Shown here: piece after piece, positions 24,394 to 31,460 of the stretch
Layout of the letters: every line of letters starts with the position of its first letter
Position numbering within the stretch: the first letter of the stretch is position 1
Origin: an uncultured Lachnospiraceae bacterium
GTDB taxonomy: Bacteria; Bacillota; Clostridia; Lachnospirales; Lachnospiraceae
DNA length: 34,846 bases
Assembly: GCA_910588535.1 (NCBI GenBank)
Contig: CAJUOO010000032.1
Coordinates: 1-34,846 of the forward strand
Reading direction: 5' to 3'
Notes under the pieces: model-generated
What the model was told of the DNA's origin: nothing
The model's input: the letters and a program-made list of their open reading frames with translations, nothing else
Database searches by the model: none
Translations under genes and position numbers: made by a program

Positions 24394-24621
24394 GTGAAGG
24401 AATTGGTGGAAGTAATTGCTAGGGCACTGGTTGATTTTCCTGATGAGGTTGTAGTAACTGAGACAGAAAACGAGAAGGCTATCGTGATAGAGCTGAAGGT
24501 AGCATCCTCCGATACCGGTAAGGTGATAGGAAAGAATGGAAGGATTGCAAAATCTATCCGTTCTGTTGTCAAGGCGGCAGCTACCAAGGATGATAAAAAG
24601 GTAATCGTGGAAATCCAGTAG
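24394..24621 (+). CDS. khpA: KH-domain RNA-binding protein (KhpA/YlqC)
   Basis: A 75-residue single KH domain protein with the GxxG loop KVIGKNGRIAKSIRSVVKAAA. In Gram-positives KhpA works with KhpB/Jag in RNA binding and cell division control. I chose GTG at 24394 (VKELVEVIARAL) because GGAGGTG is six bases upstream; the TTG at 24379 precedes the ribosome site. It sits between rpsP and rimM as usual. Confidence 0.92.
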   Translation: MKELVEVIARALVDFPDEVVVTETENEKAIVIELKVASSDTGKVIGKNGRIAKSIRSVVKAAATKDDKKVIVEIQ

Positions 24622-24642
24622 GAAGCCAAGGTGAAGTGAAAT

Positions 24643-24675
24643 CCCGTTAAACGCAATGTTTGACGGGTTTTTTAT
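24643..24675 (+). terminator. Strong terminator after khpA
   Basis: A 10-base stem (24643-24652 with 24658-24667) with loop GCAAT is followed by TTTTTTATT. It would end the ffh-rpsP-khpA transcript ahead of rimM. Confidence 0.88.
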
Positions 24676-24852
24676 TCACAGGGGCATGTGGGGAGATTAG
24701 CAGCAGAAGTTGTGTGCTCTCTGCGCGGCGAGTAGGGGAAATAACCTTCCTTATTCAATTTTTTAAGTTTTTTGCTCGATGTTGTCGTTTTGTGCTGCGC
24801 CAAAACGAAAGAAATGGCTGCTTTTTAATATAGTCGCAGCAGGAGGCCAAAA
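24676..24852. other. Non-coding interval before rimM with a second terminator-like hairpin
   Basis: GAGTAGGG (24730-24737) pairs with CCTTATTC (24749-24756), two G-U pairs, followed by AATTTTTTAAGTTTTTT. A third stem, CGTTTTG...CAAAACG, lies at about 24787-24807. No convincing promoter is seen in front of rimM, so the downstream genes may be transcribed by read-through or from a weak promoter I cannot identify. Confidence 0.45.
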
Positions 24853-25365
24853 ATGGAAGATTTTTTTCGTGTGGGCGTGATTAGCTCCACACATGGAGTG
24901 CATGGAGAGGTCAAGGTATTTCCGACGACAGAGGATGCAAAACGTTTTAAGAAGCTAAAGGATGTATTGTTAGATACTGGGAAAGAGCGGATACTTCTTA
25001 CTATAGAGAGTGTGAAGTTTTTTAAGCAGTTTGTGATCTTAAAATTTAAGGACTATAATACCATCGAAGCGATACAGGGTTACAAGGGAAAAGAACTGTG
25101 GATTCCCAGAGAGCAGGCGCTTCCTCTTGAGGAAGATGAATATTATATTTCTGATCTCATTGGACTCTGTGTTGTCTCTGATACAGGAGAGCGGCTGGGG
25201 GAGCTTGTCGATGTGATTCAGACAGGGGCAAATGATGTATATACCGTGAGGATGGCAGATGGGAAGGAAGCACTGTTCCCGGCGATCGCTGAGTGTGTGA
25301 AAAGTGTTGATATAGAGAAGGGAACCATGACGGTTCACGTGATGGAAGGACTATTGGACGAATGA
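24853..25365 (+). CDS. rimM: 16S rRNA maturation factor RimM
   Basis: The 170-residue protein begins MEDFFRVGVISSTHGVHGEVKVFP, with the two-barrel RimM pattern and the PRC-like C-terminal DVIQTGANDVYTVRMADGKEALFPA. It assists assembly of the 30S head with S19. AGGAGG lies before the ATG. The stop overlaps the trmD start by four bases (ATGA). Confidence 0.96.
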   Translation: MEDFFRVGVISSTHGVHGEVKVFPTTEDAKRFKKLKDVLLDTGKERILLTIESVKFFKQFVILKFKDYNTIEAIQGYKGKELWIPREQALPLEEDEYYISDLIGLCVVSDTGERLGELVDVIQTGANDVYTVRMADGKEALFPAIAECVKSVDIEKGTMTVHVMEGLLDE

Positions 25366-26090
25366 ATTTTCATGTACTGACATTATTTCCAGAGATGATT
25401 GAGAGCGGATTTCACACCAGTATTACTGGAAGGGCTCTCGAAAATGGAACAATTGCTTTAGATACGATAAATATTCGTGATTATTCTGCGAATAAGCATA
25501 TGCGTGTGGATGATTATCCCTACGGTGGTGGTGCTGGGATGGTGATGCAGGCCGAGCCAGTGCACCGTGCTTATAAAGAACTGTGTGAGAAATATATAGG
25601 GAGGTCTTTTCGGGTGATTTATCTGACGCCACAGGGAAGTGTTTTTACACAATCTATGGCGGAGGAGCTTGCTAGGGAGGAAGATCTGGTATTTTTGTGT
25701 GGACATTATGAGGGAATTGATGAGCGTGCACTGGAACTGATTGTGACAGATTATATTTCTATAGGAGATTATGTGCTCACAGGAGGAGAGCTGCCGGCGC
25801 TTGTTATGATGGACGCGATCGCACGTCTAGTGCCGCAGGTGTTGAATAATAAGGAATCAGCGCAGTTTGATTCTTTTCATGACAATTTACTAGAGTATCC
25901 ACAGTACACTAGACCGGAGGAATACATGGGCATGCGGGTTCCTGAGATTTTGTTGTCCGGGCATCACGCGAAGATAGAAGAATGGCGCAGACAGCAGTCA
26001 TTAAGACGAACAAGAGAGCGGCGTCCAGATCTATTACAAAATAATCCATATCTTACAGAAAAGGATAAAAGATATTTGCAAGATACTTGA
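25362..26090 (+). CDS. trmD: tRNA (guanine-N1)-methyltransferase TrmD
   Basis: The 242-residue SPOUT enzyme methylates G37 of tRNAs to prevent frameshifting. Motifs: MNFHVLTLFPEM, DYPYGGGAGMVMQ, the trefoil-knot AdoMet site CGHYEGIDERALE and YISIGDYVLTGGELPAL. Start overlaps rimM, which couples translation. Confidence 0.97.
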   Translation: MNFHVLTLFPEMIESGFHTSITGRALENGTIALDTINIRDYSANKHMRVDDYPYGGGAGMVMQAEPVHRAYKELCEKYIGRSFRVIYLTPQGSVFTQSMAEELAREEDLVFLCGHYEGIDERALELIVTDYISIGDYVLTGGELPALVMMDAIARLVPQVLNNKESAQFDSFHDNLLEYPQYTRPEEYMGMRVPEILLSGHHAKIEEWRRQQSLRRTRERRPDLLQNNPYLTEKDKRYLQDT

Positions 26091-26104
26091 TAGGGAGTGT
26101 GAGA

Positions 26105-27679
26105 ATGAGGGATAAAGAGATTTATCTGCAGAAACTAAAGAAAGGAAAGAAGGGTTTGCTGCGGGTGGTATTTGGGCGGACAGGCATCGTATTTCTTTTG
26201 CTTATCCTACAATTTTTAATTGTATTGTCTGCTATCAACCATCTGAGAGAATATTCAATATTTGTCTATGTAGGCTTTACCATATTAAGTACAGTCACTG
26301 TGGTGCATATCTTAAATGAAAAGGTAGATCCAAGCTTTCAGCTTGTGTGGGTGGTTCCAGTGTTGATATTACCAATATTTGGGGCTCTGCTCTATCTATT
26401 TGTTCAGCTTCAGATTGGTACAAAATTTATCGGGGCACGTCTGCGAGTGCTGGGAGAACAGACAAAACCTTATTTGGTGCAAGAGAAAGGGGTTATGCAG
26501 GAACTAAGAGAGACAGATGAGAGTATGGCACGTTTGTGCAGCTATCTCAATCGCGTCGCTAGTGCGCCGGTCTATCAAAATACGGAGATCACATATTTTC
26601 CACTTGGCGAAGATAAATTCGAGGAGATGAAAAAGCAGCTTAAAAAGGCAGAGAAATTTATCTTTCTTGAGTATTTTATCGTGGAGGAAGGATATATGTG
26701 GAATTCCATCTTGGACATTCTTGTGGAAAAGGCAGAACAGGGAGTGGAGGTGCGTTTTTTATATGATGGCATGTGCTCCATTATGCTTTTGCCCTATTCT
26801 TATCCGAAAAAGCTTTGTCAGCTTGGTATTCAGTGTAAGATGTTCTCCCCCATCAAGCCGATGCTCTCCACACACCAGAATAACAGAGATCACAGAAAGA
26901 TCTTGGTGATTGACGGCCACACAGCATTTACCGGAGGTATTAATCTTGCCGATGAGTACATCAATGAGAAGGTGAGATTTGGGCACTGGAAGGATACAGC
27001 AGTTATGCTAAAGGGAGATGCTGTCAGAAGCTTTACCATGATGTTTCTTCAGATGTGGAATATAGATGTAAGAAAGCCAGAAAGCTATGAAAGATATCTG
27101 CTGCCGCTTGCGAAAAAGAAGAATCGAGAGCAGGGATATGTCTGTGCTTATGGGGACAGCCCGTTCGACGGAGAATCGATCGGTGAGGAGGTCTATCTGG
27201 AATTTTTGCACACAGCGAAAAAATATGTGCATATTATGACACCTTATTTAATTCTTGACAATGCCATGATACGTGCGCTAACCTGTGCGGCGAAAGCAGG
27301 GATAGAAGTTATTATTATCATGCCTCATGTTCCCGATAAAAAATATGCGTATTTCTTGGCGCGCACCTACTATGAGGAGCTTCTGCGGGCAGGAGTACAG
27401 ATATATGAGTATACGCCGGGTTTTGTGCATGCAAAGCTGTTTGTGAGCGATGATGCAAAGGCAGTAGTTGGAACCATAAATCTGGATTTTAGAAGCTTGT
27501 ACTTGCATTTTGAATGTGCGGCTATGATGATAGAAAATCCAGCAGTGAGAACAGTGGAGAAGGATTTTCAGAATACACTTTTAAAATGTCAGAGGATGAC
27601 ATTGGAGGACTGCAAAAGATATGGAGCTGGAAAGAAAATGATGGGAAAACTTTTGAGAATACTGGCACCATTGATGTAG
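26105..27679 (+). CDS. cls: Cardiolipin synthase (phospholipase D superfamily)
   Basis: The 524-residue enzyme condenses phosphatidylglycerol to cardiolipin at the membrane. Two hydrophobic segments occupy about residues 18-95. The two HKD motifs are HRKILVIDGHTAFTGGINLAD and VHAKLFVSDDAKAVVGTINLD. I chose ATG 26105 (GGGAG seven bases upstream) over the TTG at 26087, which overlaps trmD. It breaks up the usual trmD-rplS adjacency. The rplS promoter follows its stop, so it may be co-transcribed only with rimM-trmD. Confidence 0.93.
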   Translation: MRDKEIYLQKLKKGKKGLLRVVFGRTGIVFLLLILQFLIVLSAINHLREYSIFVYVGFTILSTVTVVHILNEKVDPSFQLVWVVPVLILPIFGALLYLFVQLQIGTKFIGARLRVLGEQTKPYLVQEKGVMQELRETDESMARLCSYLNRVASAPVYQNTEITYFPLGEDKFEEMKKQLKKAEKFIFLEYFIVEEGYMWNSILDILVEKAEQGVEVRFLYDGMCSIMLLPYSYPKKLCQLGIQCKMFSPIKPMLSTHQNNRDHRKILVIDGHTAFTGGINLADEYINEKVRFGHWKDTAVMLKGDAVRSFTMMFLQMWNIDVRKPESYERYLLPLAKKKNREQGYVCAYGDSPFDGESIGEEVYLEFLHTAKKYVHIMTPYLILDNAMIRALTCAAKAGIEVIIIMPHVPDKKYAYFLARTYYEELLRAGVQIYEYTPGFVHAKLFVSDDAKAVVGTINLDFRSLYLHFECAAMMIENPAVRTVEKDFQNTLLKCQRMTLEDCKRYGAGKKMMGKLLRILAPLM

Positions 27680-27723
27680 ATAAGAGGAGTCTGTTTCACA
27701 TTATGCTAATTTCAGAAAAACGC

Positions 27724-27752
27724 TTGCAAATTTAGGAAAAACATGTTATTAT
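27724..27752 (+). promoter_or_regulatory. rplS promoter
   Basis: TTGCAA (27724-27729), 17 bases, TATTAT (27747-27752). The transcript start expected near 27759 gives a 70-base leader. Confidence 0.6.
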
Positions 27753-27758
27753 TATAAA

Positions 27759-27831
27759 GTTATGAGAAGACGAGACGTTCCTCTGGCACAGAAGGTGTTT
27801 TAAGAACGTCCAGAATAGCAAGGAGGCACAA
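27759..27831 (+). promoter_or_regulatory. rplS leader with hairpin (L19-leader-like)
   Basis: GACGTTC (27774-27780) pairs with GAACGTC (27804-27810), and a partly paired segment lies inside. The L19 leader known from Bacillus and relatives is an autoregulatory structure at the same place; I cannot confirm homology by eye. Confidence 0.45.
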
Positions 27832-28179
27832 ATGAACGAAATGATCAGAAGCATCGAGGCTACTCAGCTTAAGGCAGAGGTTCCGAGCTTTCATGTAGGT
27901 GACACAGTTAAGGTTTACGCAAAGGTTATCGAGGGAACTCGCGAGAGAATACAGGTTTTTGAGGGTACTGTATTAAAAAGACAGGGTGGCTCCAACCGTG
28001 AGACTTTTACTGTGAGAAAGACATCCAATGGTATTGGTGTTGAGAAGACATGGCCTTTACATTCCCCTATTATTGACAGGGTAGAGGTAGTCCGTTATGG
28101 TAAGGTAAGGAGAGCAAAGCTCAATTACTTAAGAAACAGAGTGGGAAAACGTGCGAAGGTAAAAGAATTAGTGAAATAA
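27832..28179 (+). CDS. rplS: 50S ribosomal protein L19
   Basis: The 115-residue protein has the L19 signatures PSFHVGDTVKVYAKVIEGTR, RIQVFEGTVLKRQG, ETFTVRK and VEKTWPLHSPIIDRVEVVRYGKVRRAKL. AAGGAGG precedes the ATG. It forms the 30S-50S interface. A terminator follows at once. Confidence 0.97.
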   Translation: MNEMIRSIEATQLKAEVPSFHVGDTVKVYAKVIEGTRERIQVFEGTVLKRQGGSNRETFTVRKTSNGIGVEKTWPLHSPIIDRVEVVRYGKVRRAKLNYLRNRVGKRAKVKELVK

Positions 28180-28186
28180 TGAAACG

Positions 28187-28220
28187 GGGACAAGTACATT
28201 TTGTATATTGTCCCTTTTCT
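28187..28220 (+). terminator. Terminator after rplS
   Basis: GGGACAA (28187-28193) pairs with TTGTCCC (28208-28214), followed by TTTTCTGT. The genes from lepB onward therefore need another promoter. Confidence 0.75.
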
Positions 28221-28398
28221 GTACATGGATCTATGCAGTGGAGATATGCCGCTGAGACGGTGAAATTCATACAGAGGGTGAGGAAAGCAACCTTCTCTGC
28301 TCGATGATATAGAGGAAGGTAGGACAGTAGTGAAAGTCCTAGGTACTGTACATACATTGCTGTGTGGGAGGATTGTGTTGTGTGTGAGTATATAGATT
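28221..28398. other. Non-coding interval, possible remnant RNA segment
   Basis: No gene is seen. The sequence contains several short paired segments and the motif GATATAGAGGAAGGTAGGACAG ... AAAGTCCTAGGTACTG (fragmentary), reminiscent of the structured non-coding parts of mobile introns or transposon RNAs. It lies immediately upstream of an IS200/IS605-type right end, so it may be the decayed guide-RNA region of that element. I cannot classify it. Confidence 0.3.
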
Positions 28399-28545
28399 AT
28401 GCAGGGATGGAATAGGGCTGGTGCAGCTTTAAGAATACCTGTGGAGATAGTAGGTTACAAGATTGATGAAACAGGAAGCCCCATTGGCTTTAGACAATGG
28501 GTAGTTTACTTACATAGGAGTATTTTACACAGAGGATGCATATGA
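28399..28545 (+). pseudogene. Decayed 3' end of an IS200/IS605 tnpB with right-end hairpin
   Basis: An open 48-codon tail encodes RAGAALRIPVE ... YKIDETGSPIGFRQWVVY, like the very end of many TnpB proteins (ETGSPI-type tail), with an in-frame stop TAG just upstream. The DNA there forms CCCATTG-loop-CAATGGG (28480-28486, 28495-28501), followed by GTAGTTTAC, the typical right end of these elements, where the guide RNA scaffold ends. The rest of the transposase gene is missing. It is unrelated in sequence to the intact TnpB-like gene at 19568, as far as can be seen. Confidence 0.5.
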
Positions 28546-28580
28546 ATAGACGATGTCTGTGATATGCAAGGGGTATAAGG

Positions 28581-29138
28581 ATGGCGCATAAACGAGGAAA
28601 GAAAGAGGAAATTTCCCCATTCTATGTGGTTTTAAAATGGTTGGTGGATCTGTCCGTGGCAGTGGGAGCAGCGCTTTTTATTGGAGTATTTTTGGGAGAG
28701 CAGATCACGATGACAGGTTATTCTATGGAGCCGGCGCTGACGAATGAGGATGAGCTGCTGATGGATCGCCTGCTATATCATTTTAAAGAGCCAGAGCGCG
28801 GCGATATTATTATATTTTTGCCGAGGTCTGACGCATCGCAATACTACATGAAACGAATTGTAGCACTGCCGGGGGAGACAGTGCAGATAAAGGATGGGCT
28901 ATTATATATAAACGGGGAAGTACAAGTGTCAGAAGAGGGCTTGGAGAAAATTTTGAATCCGGGACTTGCAAAAGAGAAGATTGTGTTGGGAGAGGATGAG
29001 TATTTTGTTCTGGGAGACAATCGCAATAACAGCGAGGATAGCAGATTTTCCAGCGTGGGAAATGTAAAACGTGGAAATATTATCGGAAAAGCATGGTTAA
29101 AGGTGACTAGCCTAAATGATATTTCTCTGGTAAAATAG
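28581..29138 (+). CDS. lepB: Signal peptidase I (first copy)
   Basis: The 185-residue serine/lysine protease removes signal peptides outside the membrane. One N-terminal helix (about residues 13-40), then the catalytic Ser in GYSMEPAL and Lys in YYMKRIVALPGE; the third box VLGDNRNNSEDSR is complete. An AAGG-type site precedes the ATG. A paralogue follows rbgA (30069-30653). Confidence 0.94.
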   Translation: MAHKRGKKEEISPFYVVLKWLVDLSVAVGAALFIGVFLGEQITMTGYSMEPALTNEDELLMDRLLYHFKEPERGDIIIFLPRSDASQYYMKRIVALPGETVQIKDGLLYINGEVQVSEEGLEKILNPGLAKEKIVLGEDEYFVLGDNRNNSEDSRFSSVGNVKRGNIIGKAWLKVTSLNDISLVK

Positions 29139-29166
29139 TAAGTGTGATAAATTTCACATCCTGATT

Positions 29167-29213
29167 TATCTGCCCGCTAAAGCGTGCAGATGGGAGTTAG
29201 CGTGCAGAAAGGA
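29167..29213 (+). repeat. Hairpin motif, copy 2 (upstream of rbgA)
   Basis: TCTGC-C-CGC-TAAA-GCG-T-GCAGA (29169-29190) makes a stem longer than that of copy 1, followed by TGGGAGTTAGCGTGCAGAAAGG. Identical bases at the tip (GCTAAAGC) and the tail, and a different but still complementary stem, indicate selection for structure. Confidence 0.5.
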
Positions 29214-29221
29214 AAAGAAAT

Positions 29222-30061
29222 ATGAATGTTCAATGGTATCCCGGACATATGACAAAGGCTAGACGCATGATGGAGGAAGATATACGGCTGGTGGATCTGG
29301 TGATAGAGATTCTGGATGCGAGAGCACCGTTGAGCAGCCAAAATCCTGATATTGATGAGCTGGGAAAGAATAAATCCCGTCTGATTCTGCTAAATAAGGC
29401 AGATCTTGCCGATGAGAGGGCAAATCAGCGTTGGGAGGAGTATTTTAAGGAAAAGGGCTGTTTCGTGGTAAGAACAGATTCCAGAAGCGGTGCAGATATT
29501 AAGGCGATTCACCGTGTGATAGAGAAAGCATGTCAGGAAAAGATGGAGCGCGACAGAAAGAGAGGGATTCTAAATCGTCCTGTGCGTGCTATGGTTGTGG
29601 GTATTCCCAATGTGGGGAAATCAACTTTTATCAATACATTTGCAGGAAAGGCGTGCACCAAGACGGGGAATCGTCCGGGCGTGACAAAGGGTAAGCAGTG
29701 GATTCGATTAAATAAGAAGGTGGAGCTTTTGGACACGCCCGGTATTTTATGGCCAAAGTTTGAGGATCAGAGGGTGGGTCTCACACTTGCATGGATTGGT
29801 TCTATACGTGATGAGATTATCAATACCACAGAGCTTGCTCTAGAGTTGATGCGTTTTTTTCATAAGAGTGATATTCATATATGGAAGGAACGTTACAAAA
29901 CACAGGAGCAAGAGCCAGTACAATTGTTGGAGGCGGTGGCGAAAAGCCGTGCATGTCTGCTAAAAGGCGGTGAGTATGATATGGATAAGGCGGCAGCGCT
30001 GTTTCTGGAGGATTTTCGAAGTGGAAGGCTGGGAAGGATTACGCTAGAGTTTCCGGGGTGA
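29222..30061 (+). CDS. rbgA: Ribosome biogenesis GTPase RbgA (YlqF)
   Basis: The 279-residue protein has the circularly permuted GTPase order: NKADLADE (G4) near residue 58, then GIPNVGKST (G1) near 128, the GVTKGKQW (G2) segment and DTPGILWPKF (G3). The C-terminal helical ANTAR-like domain binds 23S rRNA. RbgA completes 50S assembly (L16 insertion). Context with lepB and rnhB is canonical. Confidence 0.96.
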   Translation: MNVQWYPGHMTKARRMMEEDIRLVDLVIEILDARAPLSSQNPDIDELGKNKSRLILLNKADLADERANQRWEEYFKEKGCFVVRTDSRSGADIKAIHRVIEKACQEKMERDRKRGILNRPVRAMVVGIPNVGKSTFINTFAGKACTKTGNRPGVTKGKQWIRLNKKVELLDTPGILWPKFEDQRVGLTLAWIGSIRDEIINTTELALELMRFFHKSDIHIWKERYKTQEQEPVQLLEAVAKSRACLLKGGEYDMDKAAALFLEDFRSGRLGRITLEFPG

Positions 30062-30068
30062 GAAAGGT

Positions 30069-30653
30069 ATGAATCCTACAGACAAAGAAAGTTCTCTGAC
30101 TTTGCGAGCGACGTGGAAAAAAAGAAGACTTTTAAAGCTGGCAGATCGAATTGCCCGCATGGTGGTAGTTGTTGCCATGCTCTATCTGGTGCTACATTTT
30201 GTTGGGCAGCGCACTGTCGTGAAAGGGATATCTATGGAGCCTGCCTTATATGGGGGCGATCAGATATGGGTTGATAAGCTGTCTTATTATTTACATGATC
30301 CAGAGCGATTCGATATTATAGTATTTCGTCTGGATGGAATCTTTTATATTAAGAGAGTGATTGCTCTGCCGGGCGAGCGCATCTGGATCAGCCGGTCAGG
30401 TAGAATATATATTGATGACAGATTGCTTGAGGAGAATTATGGAATCACTGTGATAAGCTATGCGGGGATAGCCGCAGAGGAGCTTACACTTGGAGAAGAA
30501 GAATATTTTGTGCTGGGAGATAACCGCCCGGAAAGCTTCGACAGCCGCTATGAGGAGGTTGGCGTGATCGAGAGTTCGCAGATTGTGGGAAAGGCAGTAT
30601 TTCGAATATTTCCGCTGGGTACTTTCGGAGTACTTGGGCGGCAGGAAGAATAG
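30069..30653 (+). CDS. lepB: Signal peptidase I (second copy)
   Basis: The 194-residue protease has an N-terminal membrane helix (about 30-48) and the active-site Ser in GISMEPAL with Lys in YIKRVIALPGE; VLGDNRPESFDSR is intact. It starts seven bases after rbgA and differs clearly from the first copy, so it is an old duplication, not a tandem repeat. Substrate preference cannot be read. Confidence 0.93.
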   Translation: MNPTDKESSLTLRATWKKRRLLKLADRIARMVVVVAMLYLVLHFVGQRTVVKGISMEPALYGGDQIWVDKLSYYLHDPERFDIIVFRLDGIFYIKRVIALPGERIWISRSGRIYIDDRLLEENYGITVISYAGIAAEELTLGEEEYFVLGDNRPESFDSRYEEVGVIESSQIVGKAVFRIFPLGTFGVLGRQEE

Positions 30654-30684
30654 AAGCATGGGGATAGAGAGAAAGGAAAAGAGA

Positions 30685-31458
30685 ATGGAAAGACAAAGCA
30701 TATCTGTTATTAAAACAATTTTAGAATCAACGAGTGTAGAGAAGCTTCCAGAGGTGCTGGAGGCTTTTTCTGATGATGAGAGAGCTGGGGTGGCAAAGTT
30801 ATATAAGCAGTATAAGAAAAAGCATGAGGAGTATCTTAAGGAGCTTAAGCGTCTTGACACGATGCTAATTTTTGAGAGAAAGTATGCAGCGTTCCACGCG
30901 ATCTGTGGTATTGACGAGGCGGGAAGAGGACCTCTTGCCGGCCCTGTGGTGGCGGCAGCAGTGATTCTTCCAAAGGAGACAAAGCTTCTCTACCTAAATG
31001 ATTCCAAGCAGATCTCGCCAAAGCGCAGAGAGGCGCTGTATTATGAGATTATGGAGAAGGCAGTAAGTGTTGGCATAGGGATTGTGAGCGCAAAGCGCAT
31101 TGATGAGATTAATATTTTACAGGCAGATTATGAGGCGATGCGGATCGCTGTTAATAAACTGGACCATGTGCCCGATATATTATTAAATGATGCAGTGATT
31201 ATTCCCAAGATTTCCATAAAGCAGGTCTCAATTGTGAAGGGAGATGCAAAGAGTCTTTCTATTGCGGCGGCAAGTGTGATTGCCAAGGTGACGAGGGACA
31301 GAATGATGGAAGCCTACGGGGAGCTGTATCCTGAATATGGATTTGAGGCACATAAGGGCTATGGCTCGCAGGCGCATATTGAGGCGCTTAAGACACATGG
31401 CGCGTGCCCAATACATAGAAAGACCTTTATTAGAAATATAGTGGAGGAGGGGGATTAA
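30685..31458 (+). CDS. rnhB: Ribonuclease HII
   Basis: The enzyme removes ribonucleotides and RNA primers from DNA. ICGIDEAGRGPLAGPVVAAAV carries the first catalytic Asp-Glu, followed by LNDSKQISPKRREALY, SIAAASVIAKVTRDRMM and HKGYGSQAH. The start at 30685 gives an N-terminal 75-residue helical extension rich in Lys/Glu; ATG codons at 30658 and 30583 are in frame but less well placed. It overlaps nothing and precedes the FliK-like gene by two bases. Confidence 0.94.
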   Translation: MERQSISVIKTILESTSVEKLPEVLEAFSDDERAGVAKLYKQYKKKHEEYLKELKRLDTMLIFERKYAAFHAICGIDEAGRGPLAGPVVAAAVILPKETKLLYLNDSKQISPKRREALYYEIMEKAVSVGIGIVSAKRIDEINILQADYEAMRIAVNKLDHVPDILLNDAVIIPKISIKQVSIVKGDAKSLSIAAASVIAKVTRDRMMEAYGELYPEYGFEAHKGYGSQAHIEALKTHGACPIHRKTFIRNIVEEGD

Positions 31459-31460
31459 GA

